Positions 1 to 8,806 of a stretch of DNA of 64,000 bases are shown one piece after another. The notes below the pieces were generated by a model. The model saw only the letters and a list, made by a program, of their open reading frames with translations. It did not search any database and had not been told where the DNA came from. The translations under genes were made by a program, and so were the position numbers. Positions within the stretch are counted from its first letter, which is position 1; each line of letters starts with the position of its first letter. This stretch comes from GWE2-42-39 sp034003625 (GTDB lineage: Bacteria; Bacteroidota; Bacteroidia; Bacteroidales; Prolixibacteraceae). Location: assembly GCA_034003625.1 (NCBI GenBank), contig JAVEYG010000024.1, positions 1-64,000 on the forward strand, in the 5' to 3' direction.

Positions 1-117
1 TCTTTTAGTTATTTGGCTTATGCCATAACTAAATTACAAATCCTCTTTTGAAATGGTATCGTTCGCACCGCTCCCAATTTTCATTCTCTTGGGGGTCTTT
101 TTTTTGTCATGTGGGTT

Positions 118-945
118 TCATTTTATGTAGTATGAAATTGCAACCGAAGGAACGTTCCCCAGACGATAATTATATTGCCATGAAAAATCGGTTGTCAGCT
201 TACTGAAAGAATATGCCACTCCTAAGGACAGCAGATTATTTTCTCCAGCAATTCCCGCGCGTAGCCGAAATTTCTCGAGCATCCTGTATTCGGCCCCGGC
301 TTTTAATACAAGTTCCTGCTTCAAATCTTTTTCTATTTCGAAAAAGAGCGAGAGTTCTTCTGTCACAGTTATCCCGGTTCCCAACCGGAACAGGCAGGGT
401 AATTTGTACCGGATATTTTCTGTGTTTACTCCTGACTGAAAGGGATTGAAACAATGAGCGCCGATCTGGAGTTTTTCACTCAGACGATATTGAATTCCTC
501 CTTCCAGCACAGATATCCCGGGAGATTTTTCATTTTCAGGAAGGCGGATAAAAAAATAATTGAACTGAAACCCGACAGAGAATCCCGGGATTATTTCTTT
601 TGCATAGGCCAATCCCAGTTTGTTTTCGTTGTATGCTCCGTTCCCAAAGCGGTAAAATGAAAGAGCAAAAACATTATTGCCGGCAGGCAGGGAAACATAT
701 GCTGCTTTCACGCCAAGTTCTTTCAGCAGGAAATAATTACTGTAAGAAATCCCGGACTGAAGGTTCGTGTCCGCGATCATTCCGGCCTGGTTTCCGAAAA
801 CCGACCAGCCACCGGAAAGGCATGTTGCAATACCGGCCAGCGACTTCTCACGGGCACTGACCTGATGATACTCTTGTGCAACCGGTTTTTTGTTGATTCC
901 AACAACGAACCCGGTCAGAAAAATAATTGAATAAACAGCTTTCAT
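118..945 (-). CDS. PorV/PorQ-like outer-membrane beta-barrel protein
   Basis: About 275 residues. I start at the ATG at 945, not the upstream TTG at 969, because the protein then opens with a normal export signal (MKAVYSIIFLTGFVVG). The mature part has alternating hydrophobic/polar strands, an early block with EKSLAGIATCLSGGWSVFGNQAG, and ends in an aromatic strand (VPSVAISYYIK), all typical of outer-membrane barrels. The 'SVFGNQAG' block resembles PorV/PorQ/UPF0164-type proteins, some of which work with the type IX secretion system; that link is family resemblance only. It is monocistronic, with purE downstream on the same strand reading toward it. Specific function unknown. Confidence 0.75.
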   Translation of the reverse strand: MKAVYSIIFLTGFVVGINKKPVAQEYHQVSAREKSLAGIATCLSGGWSVFGNQAGMIADTNLQSGISYSNYFLLKELGVKAAYVSLPAGNNVFALSFYRFGNGAYNENKLGLAYAKEIIPGFSVGFQFNYFFIRLPENEKSPGISVLEGGIQYRLSEKLQIGAHCFNPFQSGVNTENIRYKLPCLFRLGTGITVTEELSLFFEIEKDLKQELVLKAGAEYRMLEKFRLRAGIAGENNLLSLGVAYSFSKLTTDFSWQYNYRLGNVPSVAISYYIK

Positions 946-1099
946 ATAGGGTGATGTTAAATTGATCAATGCTGTTTATTCCCCATCCATCAAAAATAAT
1001 AACTGGCTTATCTGCCTTTCGGACAAATAAAAAGGGTGACCTTAATGGCACACCCCGAATACCGTGTTCAAGATACAACTTATTATAATAATCGCAAAT

Positions 1100-1606
1100 T
1101 TAATTGACTTTAAATTTAAATTTTATTTCCGCCAGGTCGCGATTGGCCTGTTCGATTTTGTTTTTCAGGTTTTCTTTAAATTCAGCAAGTTTGGCAGCAA
1201 GGGTATCGTTTCCCGTTGAGATCATTTGAACGGCAAGGATACCGGCATTTTGGGCTCCGTTTATACCCACTGTCGCAACCGGTATTCCGGGAGGCATTTG
1301 TACGATGGCCAGCAGGGAATCCAAACCCTGTAACGACGCATCGATGGGTACGCCAATAACAGGCAGGGTAGTCATTGCCGCGATAACCCCGGGCAGATGT
1401 GCCGCCATGCCGGCTCCGGCGATAATTACCTGTATGCCACGGTCTTTTGCGCCTTTTGCGAATTTCTCAACAGCGTCTGGCGTACGGTGTGCCGACAGCG
1501 CATTCATTTCAAAGGGTATTTCAAACTCATCGAGAATTCTGGCCGCTTTTTCCATTACTCCGAGATCGGAGGTGCTGCCCATAATAATACTAACTTTTGG
1601 CTCCAT
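1100..1606 (-). CDS. purE: N5-carboxyaminoimidazole ribonucleotide mutase (PurE)
   Basis: Class I PurE of 168 residues, converting N5-CAIR to CAIR in purine synthesis in the cytoplasm. The phosphate/substrate loop GSTSDLGVME and the catalytic SAHRTPD segment are near the N-terminus, followed by the AGAGMAAHLPGVIAA glycine-rich block and the conserved PVIGVPI and MPPGIPVATVGI segments. The frame is open far upstream, but the ATG at 1606 is chosen because homology begins there. The extra upstream codons are lysine/arginine and phenylalanine rich and would overlap the divergent hpt gene. hpt is divergent, so the purine synthesis and salvage genes share this intergenic region. Confidence 0.95.
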   Translation of the reverse strand: MEPKVSIIMGSTSDLGVMEKAARILDEFEIPFEMNALSAHRTPDAVEKFAKGAKDRGIQVIIAGAGMAAHLPGVIAAMTTLPVIGVPIDASLQGLDSLLAIVQMPPGIPVATVGINGAQNAGILAVQMISTGNDTLAAKLAEFKENLKNKIEQANRDLAEIKFKFKVN

Positions 1607-1741
1607 CTTATCAGTTAAATTTTTTTCAGAATAAATTTGTTTTCTTACTTTGCGCTTTCTTTTTGCAGGTAAAAATATTGAAAATAAAACGATAATAAAA
1701 CCTGCATGTATTTTTTGCACAAACATATAAAACACAGCATA

Positions 1742-2281
1742 ATGGCAAAAGTGCGGATACACGACAAAAATTTTGAAATTTTTATCCCCTACGAAAAAAT
1801 ACGTTCGGTAGTGGAACAAATGGCCGGACAAATGAACCGTGACCTGGAAGGGAAGAAACCTTTGTTTCTGTGTATCCTGAACGGATCGTTCATGTTTGCC
1901 GCGGAAATATTCAAACGGATTGAACTGTTAGATGCTGAAATATCGTTTGTGAAACTGGCATCCTATTCAGGAACTTTGACTACCGGAGAAATCAAAGAGT
2001 TGATAGGACTGAATGAAAAAATCGAAGGGCGTACAGTTATTGTGCTTGAAGATATTGTTGATACAGGCATTACGATTGCCAATACCATTGAACAAATCAA
2101 GTCGAAGAATCCGGCAGAAGTAAAAGTGGCTACCCTGCTTTTGAAACCAGATGCCCTCAGAAAAGCCGTTGACCTTGATTACGTAGGCATTGAGATCCCG
2201 AATGATTTTATTGTGGGGTACGGGTTAGATTATAACGGATTGGGCCGTAACCTGATTGATATTTACAAAGTTACTGATTGA
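1742..2281 (+). CDS. hpt: Hypoxanthine phosphoribosyltransferase
   Basis: A 179-residue type I phosphoribosyltransferase that salvages hypoxanthine/guanine to IMP/GMP using PRPP. The PRPP-binding signature VIVLEDIVDTGIT is present, as are the LCILNGSFMFAAE loop and the C-terminal VGYGLDYNG segment. The start at 1742 (MAKVRIHDKNF) gives the family length; an upstream in-frame ATG at 1706 lies in the promoter-like T-rich stretch and adds nothing conserved. It is followed 21 bp later by adk on the same strand, so the two are probably one transcript of purine-nucleotide genes. Confidence 0.95.
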   Translation: MAKVRIHDKNFEIFIPYEKIRSVVEQMAGQMNRDLEGKKPLFLCILNGSFMFAAEIFKRIELLDAEISFVKLASYSGTLTTGEIKELIGLNEKIEGRTVIVLEDIVDTGITIANTIEQIKSKNPAEVKVATLLLKPDALRKAVDLDYVGIEIPNDFIVGYGLDYNGLGRNLIDIYKVTD

Positions 2282-2302
2282 AAAACCAAATTTTATTGTT
2301 TC

Positions 2303-2887
2303 ATGCTTAACCTTATTTTGTTTGGGCCTCCAGGAGCGGGAAAAGGGACACAGGCCCAATACCTGATCGACGCGTTTAACTTAATACATTTATCGACAGG
2401 CGATTTATTGCGCAGCCAGATTGCCGAAAGTACAGTACTTGGGCTGGAAGCAAAAGGTTTTATGGACAAGGGCGAACTGGTGCCCGACGAAATCGTGATC
2501 GGAATGATTAAATCGAAGCTGGAGGCCAATAAAAATGCGTCCGGTTTTATTCTCGACGGGTTTCCACGTACCGTAGCACAGGCCGAAGCGCTTGACACCC
2601 TGTTGAACGAAAAGGGGACTCCGGTTTCGGGGATGCTCTGCCTGGAAGTGGACAAACAGGAATTAATAGACCGTTTGCTGAACCGTGGAAAAACCTCGGG
2701 GCGCAGCGACGATCAGGATGTGTCGGTCATTGCGAACAGGATCAATGTGTACCATGAGAAAACATCTCCGCTGAAAAATTATTATGCCGCACAAAATAAG
2801 CACTTCAGTATCAACGGAATGGGGAGTATTGAAGAAATAGCGGCACGCCTTGCAAATACAGTTAAAAAGTTGAAAACAACGAAATAA
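2303..2887 (+). CDS. adk: Adenylate kinase
   Basis: A 194-residue adenylate kinase catalysing ATP + AMP = 2 ADP. The P-loop GPPGAGKGTQ is at residues 8-17, followed by the AMP-binding STGDLLR and the GFPRTVAQA signature. The LID is short (GRSDDQDVSVIANR), with no zinc-binding cysteines. It has the length of the short-LID bacterial type. It lies directly downstream of hpt, probably in the same operon. Confidence 0.97.
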   Translation: MLNLILFGPPGAGKGTQAQYLIDAFNLIHLSTGDLLRSQIAESTVLGLEAKGFMDKGELVPDEIVIGMIKSKLEANKNASGFILDGFPRTVAQAEALDTLLNEKGTPVSGMLCLEVDKQELIDRLLNRGKTSGRSDDQDVSVIANRINVYHEKTSPLKNYYAAQNKHFSINGMGSIEEIAARLANTVKKLKTTK

Positions 2888-2900
2888 CAAATTTTCGTTG

Positions 2901-2950
2901 AAAAGAACTGTTCCTGCCAGGTTATTTCAAACAGTAATCCGGCAGGAACA
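2901..2950 (-). terminator. Rho-independent terminator, convergent genes
   Basis: A perfect 10-bp inverted repeat, TGTTCCTGCC (2909-2918) and GGCAGGAACA (2941-2950), lies between adk and the convergent HEAT-repeat gene. Read on the minus strand the hairpin is followed by a short T-rich run (GTTCTTTTC), so it best fits the end of the minus-strand gene. It may also serve adk. Confidence 0.65.
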
Positions 2951-2959
2951 AAAAGGTCA

Positions 2960-3649
2960 TCAATCTCCATTATTTTCCGAAATTTCTTCCAATAGTAAAC
3001 GGGCCAGGTTTTTAGGATGATCGTTTTCCATTACAAGCATCTGCATGAAAAAGTTTTTGCACGAATCATGCAAGGCATTGCTGCGGTTAGCCATCTGTAT
3101 CATTGTGCGGTAAAAAACCTGGGCCAGGTCGGGGTCTTTGGCCAAGGGGAAGAGGACATCGAAAAAAGGTTCAAACATTTCGTCGATTGCCTTTTTATCA
3201 ATCATGGCCAATCGGCCAATCAGTTGCAATCCGGTAAACCGTACCAGGTGTTTTTTACCCCTGCAATATTCAAGCGCTTTCACGTATGCAAATTTAGAAT
3301 GCACGAACAAATTGGCAACGGCTTGTTCCGCTATTTCCTGAGTTTCAAGATTTTTGGTCCAGTAATCCATTTGTTCCTCGCTTATCTGGCCGGGATTGTC
3401 GAGTAAAGTGGCCAAAATCATGGTTTCGCGCCATTGCTTGTTCCATAATTTCAGGGCCAGCAGATGGTTTTTACTGTATTTCCCTGCAAGTTGCCGCAGC
3501 GAAATAATTGATGCTCCCCAATTGATCCGGTAATTCACGCCCAACGATTTCATTTGTGCAACTGTTTCCCCATTTTTTAATAAACGGATTTTTGTAAGCA
3601 GGTCCCGAAAAATTCTTTCTGTTGCAGGGTCGTCCAGTAATATATCCAT
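2960..3649 (-). CDS. AlkD-like HEAT-repeat protein (DNA alkylation repair family)
   Basis: A 229-residue all-helical protein with repeating amphipathic helices and tryptophan/aspartate patterns (LALKLWNKQWRETMILATLLD) typical of the HEAT-like AlkC/AlkD family of alkyl-base DNA glycosylases. Members flip out alkylated bases using tryptophan and aspartate side chains. I cannot confirm the catalytic residues by eye, so glycosylase activity is inferred. Its start is 1 bp from the stop of the upstream flippase gene, so the two are probably co-transcribed without an obvious functional link. Confidence 0.7.
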   Translation of the reverse strand: MDILLDDPATERIFRDLLTKIRLLKNGETVAQMKSLGVNYRINWGASIISLRQLAGKYSKNHLLALKLWNKQWRETMILATLLDNPGQISEEQMDYWTKNLETQEIAEQAVANLFVHSKFAYVKALEYCRGKKHLVRFTGLQLIGRLAMIDKKAIDEMFEPFFDVLFPLAKDPDLAQVFYRTMIQMANRSNALHDSCKNFFMQMLVMENDHPKNLARLLLEEISENNGD

Positions 3650-3650
3650 A

Positions 3651-4952
3651 TCAATAAATTACAAATTCGATGTAATAAAATACGACCATCAAAAGTAGTG
3701 AATAAACCATGTGCAACGAAATATTCAGGTATTTGCGGGGGGAAATGCCTGTTTTTTTAACAAGGTAGGAAGCTAAGAAAATTTTTTCGAACAAATAGGC
3801 AACGATGGTTGCATAAGCAATTCCGGGAATTCCCCATAGTTTCACAAACCATAGACTTAGCGATATGTTGAGCGTGATTTCAAGAAAGGATGCCATGGCA
3901 ATGGCGTTTGTTTTTTTCAATCCAATGAGGATGGTTTGGGGGAATATCAGACGGCTGGTTATCAGTAAGAGATAAATGTTGAAAATGGTTGCGCTGTCGC
4001 GAAATCCGGTATTAAACACAATCGGGAACAGCCAGTGTGTAACGGAAAGCATGATCGCTGAGAGCGGGAACAGGAAGTGCATCAGTCTGGTACTATACAT
4101 TTTTATTTCCTGAAGTGCAGCTTCCGGTCTTTTTTTCTCCTGGAAACGGGGGATCATAGCCGAACTGAATGCGTTGGCCAACAGGATCACCAATGGAAAT
4201 TCACGTGCACCGTAGCGAAAAACAGCAAAAGTTTGTTCGTCGAAGCGGGAACTGACGATGAACCCGTCGATATATTGGGCAGAACCGCTCAGAAAAGACG
4301 AGATGATGAGTGGGGCCGAAAGTTTCAGGTGTTCGGCAAGAAAGGAAAATGAAAGCCTCCAGGCAGAATACTTTAACAGTAAAACAATCAGCCAGGCGTA
4401 ACGGATCGCAGAAGCAGCGACCAGTCCGCCCAGAGCATAGCGCACAGTAAAACCAAAAACAACAGGAGCTGAAACTAATACCAGCATCAGTGAAAAGCTG
4501 ATACACCCATACCATACCATGCTGCGGGCCTTGTCTTTCAACAGGTAGATGTATTCTACCAAACTTGCAGGGACCGAAAAAAACAGGTATGCCAGGAGAT
4601 ATTTCAGGAAAGGTATCTCAGGATGGTCCAAAAATACGTTTGAAAACGGTTTTCCAAAGAAAACCAGGAAACCCCCGACAAATACTGTAAATACTGACAG
4701 CAAAACGAAAATATTGAAAAGCTGAGGTGATTTTTCATCGGTTTCTTGAAAAACCGGCAACAGCCCCTGGATAAGCCCGTTCAGCCAGAAGAAGCTAACT
4801 GCCCCTGAGATAAACAAAATCAGTTCATACTGGCCAATTTCAGTTTTTTCGAGCCCGGTTTTCGTAAATATGATGCCAATCAGTAAAAAAACCGAAAAAC
4901 GGAGCAGCTGGAAAAACTGTAACGACGATATGTTTCCGAAGCGAAAGATCAT
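3651..4952 (-). CDS. Polysaccharide flippase (Wzx/MVF-type membrane protein)
   Basis: 433 residues with about 12 or more hydrophobic segments along the whole chain, lacking a signal peptide and soluble domains. This matches oligosaccharidyl-lipid flippases of the MOP superfamily, which move undecaprenyl-linked glycans across the inner membrane. Conserved features include the N-terminal FQLLRFSVFLLIGIIFTKTGLEKTEIGQYE segment, seen at residues 13-42 and typical of the family's first two helices. No glycosyltransferases lie next to it, so the exported glycan cannot be deduced. Confidence 0.8.
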   Translation of the reverse strand: MIFRFGNISSLQFFQLLRFSVFLLIGIIFTKTGLEKTEIGQYELILFISGAVSFFWLNGLIQGLLPVFQETDEKSPQLFNIFVLLSVFTVFVGGFLVFFGKPFSNVFLDHPEIPFLKYLLAYLFFSVPASLVEYIYLLKDKARSMVWYGCISFSLMLVLVSAPVVFGFTVRYALGGLVAASAIRYAWLIVLLLKYSAWRLSFSFLAEHLKLSAPLIISSFLSGSAQYIDGFIVSSRFDEQTFAVFRYGAREFPLVILLANAFSSAMIPRFQEKKRPEAALQEIKMYSTRLMHFLFPLSAIMLSVTHWLFPIVFNTGFRDSATIFNIYLLLITSRLIFPQTILIGLKKTNAIAMASFLEITLNISLSLWFVKLWGIPGIAYATIVAYLFEKIFLASYLVKKTGISPRKYLNISLHMVYSLLLMVVFYYIEFVIY

Positions 4953-4971
4953 TGACTAAGTTTACGGTTTG

Positions 4972-5928
4972 TCATTTCTTTTCGACCCTGTTCAGAAAAT
5001 CTCTGACAGCCTGATTGTATCCGGTCGGGTTTTCTATGTGGTGCTCGTGTGATGCACCTTTAAAAATGCGGATTTTCGATCCGGGGATATTGCTTTGATA
5101 AAAAGCGGTTGTGGTAGGCGTTGCTTCGTCAAATTCACCGCAGGTGAACAATACCGGGACTGTGATTTGATGCAGTTGCCCGGTTAAGTCGGTGTGCTTA
5201 AGGTTTCCTGTCATGGTAAATTCGCTGGCTCCCCACATTTTTGAGTACACATCGGCCCCTGTTTTTTCCATTGCCCTATTCATACAATCTGGCCAGGGAT
5301 CGATCCGGCACACATGCTTTTTGTAAAAATATAGCATGGCGTCCTGATAGTCAGGGGAACCAAAATCCCCGTTTGCCTCATATTTTCTGATGATGTCCTG
5401 AATTTTTGTAGGGAGCTGTGATATCCACTGCTTTTGGTCTTCTACCCATCGGGGCGTGCTTAAATAGGGGGCAGAAAGGATCAGGCTGACCACGCCGTCG
5501 GGATCTTTCCGAAGCATGTATTCAACGGCCAGCATTGTTCCCCACGATTGTCCAAGAATATGGACTTTGTCGAGTTGCAATGCAGCACGTACCTGTTCCA
5601 GTTCTTCCACAAACCTTGCTGTATGCCATAATGTTGTGTCAGTGGGTTTTTCGGAATTCCCGCATCCGAGCTGGTCGTAAAATATTACGGGACGTTCATT
5701 TGCAAGCGCATTCAACGGTTCCAGGTAATCGTGCGGCACTCCCGGGCCTCCATGCAGTATTAAAAGGGGAATGCCCTTTTTGTTGGCGCCAACAATGCAG
5801 TACCAGACCTTGCCCCCGGTAACCTGGACAAACCCGTCTTTATCCGATGGGAAAGATTGATTTTCTTTTGTTCTGCAACAAAATAAAAATACAGGCATTA
5901 CAATAATTATTAACAGGTTGGTTCTCAT
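4972..5928 (-). CDS. Proline iminopeptidase-like alpha/beta hydrolase, lipoprotein
   Basis: A 318-residue peptidase S33-type hydrolase. The signal peptide ends in a cysteine pair (residues 17-18), suggesting lipidation. The oxyanion motif HGGPG is at residues 59-63, the nucleophile elbow GQSWG has Ser128, and the acid and base are probably in GEFDEAT and ASHEHH. The family releases N-terminal proline or other residues from peptides. The protein would act in the periplasm or at the outer membrane. It is 19 bp downstream of nothing on its own strand and is followed by the flippase gene 19 bp away; any functional link to it is unclear. Confidence 0.85.
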   Translation of the reverse strand: MRTNLLIIIVMPVFLFCCRTKENQSFPSDKDGFVQVTGGKVWYCIVGANKKGIPLLILHGGPGVPHDYLEPLNALANERPVIFYDQLGCGNSEKPTDTTLWHTARFVEELEQVRAALQLDKVHILGQSWGTMLAVEYMLRKDPDGVVSLILSAPYLSTPRWVEDQKQWISQLPTKIQDIIRKYEANGDFGSPDYQDAMLYFYKKHVCRIDPWPDCMNRAMEKTGADVYSKMWGASEFTMTGNLKHTDLTGQLHQITVPVLFTCGEFDEATPTTTAFYQSNIPGSKIRIFKGASHEHHIENPTGYNQAVRDFLNRVEKK

Positions 5929-6137
5929 TTAATTCTCTAAACCGCGACGGTGGGATTATTCCCTGTCAATGATTTGTTTCGTCTTAAAAGTAAGTAATTG
6001 AACGGAATGGAACAAGGTACCGGGAGAAATTTAATGAATGCGGGCCGTTTTCTATGTTATGATGGTTGATTGCGCGTGGGCCGCGTTCATTAAAAGATTG
6101 ATCTCCAAGATACAGGCAGGCATTTTCATGTTTTATG

Positions 6138-7025
6138 CTAATCCCACTTCCAGATGAGCGACAGTTTCACGGTACGGTACATCCAGTCGTGTAATCCATG
6201 CAGGTACCGGATTCGAAAGGTATAGTTTTTCAATTCTTTCTGAAGGTCGAATGTATATACCATCGGGCGGTCGCCATTGTTCTTGTATCCGTAGTAGCCA
6301 CTTAGCGAATTGCGAACCGTCAGCCTGTTGAACCGGATATCTATTCCGGCCCCATACAACAGGGCGTCGTTCTGGAGGTTCATGTCGTCGTTGGTTTGCC
6401 ACGAATAAAACCCCAGCATCCCGAAAGGTACCCACTGGGTGTCCTGGCTGTCGGAACTCAGGTTTTTCGAGAAATTGAGGTCGAGAAAATAGCCCGGGCT
6501 GTCAGCGTACCGTGCGGCGTCAAGCCGTCCGCCCGAAGCTGTTTTACAGGCCAGGCGCATCATCGTATCGGGAAACCGCCGGTTTTTGATCAGTTGGAGC
6601 AAAGTGGAGAAATACAGGTCTCCGATAGCTAAGCCCCGGGCGTCTTTGTCACGGGCTACCCGTTCATCGCGGATTGCTTCCGACATGGCATAATGTTCAA
6701 GAAGTACCCCATATACCTCTATGGCAATTTTTGCCCCGGCAAAGGGGTAATAAAACCGTCCGGCTATATCCTGTGTATGGTCTCCTTCCATAAAATGAAA
6801 ATCTGTCCCGAATTCCATTTCTTTTTGTGCGGGCAAAATACCCTGTTTCAATTCAGGAACAGGAAGGGCGTTGGGCCCCAGGAATCCCGGGCTGATCGTC
6901 AGGAACATCCGCCAACTGGGCATGCCGGGTTGCCATCCGTGCAATTCGTTCCACCAGGTCCAATCTTCCTGCGGAAAACACGAAAACGGGAGGAGCATTG
7001 TGAATACAAAAAGGAACTGCTTCAT
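6138..7025 (-). CDS. Outer-membrane beta-barrel protein, function unknown
   Basis: About 295 residues starting at the ATG at 7025 (MKQFLFVFTMLLPFSC), which gives a signal peptide; the TTG at 7031 is rejected. The mature part is rich in aromatic amphipathic strands (YPFAGAKIAIEVYGVLLEHY, LYGAGIDIRFNRLTVR) and ends in KLSLIWKWD, consistent with a barrel. I do not recognise a named family. It stands alone between the peptidase terminator and an intergenic stretch of about 200 bp. Confidence 0.65.
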   Translation of the reverse strand: MKQFLFVFTMLLPFSCFPQEDWTWWNELHGWQPGMPSWRMFLTISPGFLGPNALPVPELKQGILPAQKEMEFGTDFHFMEGDHTQDIAGRFYYPFAGAKIAIEVYGVLLEHYAMSEAIRDERVARDKDARGLAIGDLYFSTLLQLIKNRRFPDTMMRLACKTASGGRLDAARYADSPGYFLDLNFSKNLSSDSQDTQWVPFGMLGFYSWQTNDDMNLQNDALLYGAGIDIRFNRLTVRNSLSGYYGYKNNGDRPMVYTFDLQKELKNYTFRIRYLHGLHDWMYRTVKLSLIWKWD

Positions 7026-7061
7026 TTGCAATAAATAGTCAGGCTAAAATAGCGAAAAGGC

Positions 7062-7101
7062 AGAAAACAAAAAATCCCGGAGAATGGTCTTTCGGGATTT
7101 T
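7062..7101 (-). terminator. Terminator after the C1 peptidase gene
   Basis: Arms AAAATCCCG (7071-7079) and CGGGATTTT (7093-7101) form a 9-bp hairpin just past the peptidase stop. On the minus strand it is followed by TTGTTTTCTG. Confidence 0.75.
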
Positions 7102-7109
7102 ATAAATTA

Positions 7110-8315
7110 TTAAAGGTTTAATTTTTTCCTGATGTTCTTTGGAATTGCTTCCTTGTTTACCATGATGCACATGGTTTTATACCGGACATAAGGTCTTGAA
7201 GCAAAGAAATAACCGTCATAATCGTTGTATTTGCCCCATGAGTTTTTAATCTTGTAATAAACCGATCCGTGCTGGTCTTTTGCTGTGCCTACAATCAGCA
7301 TTCCGTGGTCGTCAGTCGTCTGGTAATCATCGAAATCGATCTGGCGCATTTCCTGTGTTATTATTTTTTCCGGACCGGGTTCGTTCAATTCAAAGATCTT
7401 TTCTTCTTTCTCTTTGTCGGTCAGTTTTTCCCATTTCGAAATTTCTGCACCATCCATGTCCGTCAGGTTGATTTCGGGAACAACGGCGACCCCTTTTTTT
7501 GAAGTGGAGAATCCTTTTTCGCTGATGTCGGCAGCCCATGCGACGGTATAGCCATTTTCCAGTGAATTGTCGATGATTTGTTCCAATTCTTCTATCGGAA
7601 CGTTATATACTTCGTCCCACGACCAGTTATCAGGCACTTCGAGAATAAACTTCGAATAAAACGGATGATGGGTATAGGAACTTATTTCCACATAGTCATC
7701 CATGTTCAATCCAACGTAATCTTTTGCAAAACTAAGCGGCGAGTATTGTTTTCCTTCATAGGTAAATGATTCGGGTAATTTGCCCAGGTACGAACTTAAT
7801 GTGCTTTTTAAAGCGTCGTGCCAGGCCGTGCTAAGTTTTTTATTTTTGTTTTCAATTACCGCATTTACCTGTTCGCTCAGTACGCGGTCCATTTCTCCGT
7901 GAACATGTTTATCTTCGCCGTAATTCAGGCCATCGTAAACCGATTCGGGTACAATGCCATACTTACGTATCATATTGATTACATCGTGAAAAGCGCCGCC
8001 TGCCGAAAAGTTCAGGTTACCGTGGAGCCGTACATGTTTAATTGCTTTTTCTGAATAGGTATGCCATACGACATACATTTCCGATAAATCTAACTCAGGC
8101 TTGCCAAGTCTCAGCATTTCTGCTTCAAGCATACCAATTCCCGAGAACGACCAACAAGTACCTGAATGGTACTGATCTTTCACTGATGTGGTAGGAATCT
8201 CATGAATGGTGGTAAACTGATAACCCTTCTCCGCTTCCCCTTCTTTTTTTGCTTCGGCGCTCAACGATACAATAATAAACCCTGCGCCAAGCAAAGCATA
8301 TCTTAATTTACCCAT
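7110..8315 (-). CDS. Exported C1B (bleomycin hydrolase/aminopeptidase C type) cysteine peptidase
   Basis: A 401-residue papain-fold peptidase. The signal peptide is followed by oxyanion Gln48 and catalytic Cys54 in DQYHSGTCWSF. The catalytic histidine is in DDHGMLIVGTA and the asparagine in KIKNSWG. The spacing between Cys and His (over 250 residues) fits the C1B bleomycin hydrolase/PepC subfamily and not short papains. Unlike classic cytosolic PepC it carries a signal peptide, so it probably trims peptides in the periplasm. It is monocistronic, with its own terminator. Confidence 0.88.
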   Translation of the reverse strand: MGKLRYALLGAGFIIVSLSAEAKKEGEAEKGYQFTTIHEIPTTSVKDQYHSGTCWSFSGIGMLEAEMLRLGKPELDLSEMYVVWHTYSEKAIKHVRLHGNLNFSAGGAFHDVINMIRKYGIVPESVYDGLNYGEDKHVHGEMDRVLSEQVNAVIENKNKKLSTAWHDALKSTLSSYLGKLPESFTYEGKQYSPLSFAKDYVGLNMDDYVEISSYTHHPFYSKFILEVPDNWSWDEVYNVPIEELEQIIDNSLENGYTVAWAADISEKGFSTSKKGVAVVPEINLTDMDGAEISKWEKLTDKEKEEKIFELNEPGPEKIITQEMRQIDFDDYQTTDDHGMLIVGTAKDQHGSVYYKIKNSWGKYNDYDGYFFASRPYVRYKTMCIMVNKEAIPKNIRKKLNL

Positions 8316-8590
8316 AAAGATTTAATAATTTTCCGTGCTAAAACTGTGCTTCAAAAATAGTATTTTTTGAGGTGGGGGAAAAACCGGGACACTTATATTA
8401 AAGTAATTAGAAAAGATATGGTTGTTTCATGTATTTCGAGTTCATATTTCTGTATGTCAGTGTTTTGTGTGTTTTTTTGTGTGATGTTTAACGATTCGTT
8501 CAGAGGGGATTCAGGATAGGAAATATGATGTAAAACATAAAAGAGAAATGTTAATAATTATTAATTTGGGAAATTGGTGTTCTAAACCGT
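8316..8590. other. Intergenic region with no recognisable gene
   Basis: AT-rich sequence between the peptidase start and the tRNA-His terminator. I see no conserved coding potential; the open frame that crosses into the tRNA is a shadow. It should hold the peptidase promoter, but no convincing TAnnTTTG element was found. Confidence 0.5.
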
Positions 8591-8632
8591 AGAAAAGAAA
8601 ACCCGGAAATCAAAAAAAAACTGATCCCGGGT
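8591..8632 (-). terminator. Terminator of tRNA-His
   Basis: Arms ACCCGG (8601-8606) and CCGGGT (8627-8632) lie directly after the tRNA 3' end. On the minus strand the hairpin is followed by TTTCTTTTCT. Confidence 0.6.
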
Positions 8633-8638
8633 ATTGTG

Positions 8639-8713
8639 GGTGATAGACCGGGCTCGAACCGGCGACCTCTGGAACCACAATCCAGCGCTCTAACCAACTG
8701 AGCTACAATCACC
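8639..8713 (-). tRNA. tRNA-His (GTG)
   Basis: Cloverleaf on the minus strand: anticodon stem CTGGA/TCCAG with loop TTGTGGT gives anticodon GTG (His). The D-arm AGCTCAGTTGGTTAGAGC and T-arm GCCGGTTCGAGCCCGGT are intact. The acceptor stem is GTGATTG with CTATCAC (one T-T mismatch), plus the extra 5' G (8713) opposite C73 that marks histidine tRNAs. CCA is not encoded. Confidence 0.95.
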
Positions 8714-8741
8714 ATATTTGCTTCTTGCTCCAAAAGCGGTG

Positions 8742-8749
8742 CAAATATA
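8742..8749 (-). promoter_or_regulatory. -7 promoter element for tRNA-His
   Basis: TATATTTG on the minus strand matches the Bacteroidota consensus TAnnTTTG and sits about 29 bp upstream of the tRNA 5' end. Confidence 0.6.
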
Positions 8750-8806
8750 ATATTTTATTTTTTTCCCGAATCAAATTTTTCCAATTTTGAATAAATTTTC
8801 AATGCA

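Noticed and set aside
1607..1831. Upstream extension of purE
   Set aside because: Overlaps the divergent hpt start and lacks homology; purE begins at 1606.
8551..8733. Minus-strand open frame of 60 codons
   Set aside because: It runs across the tRNA-His gene and its terminator; no independent coding evidence.
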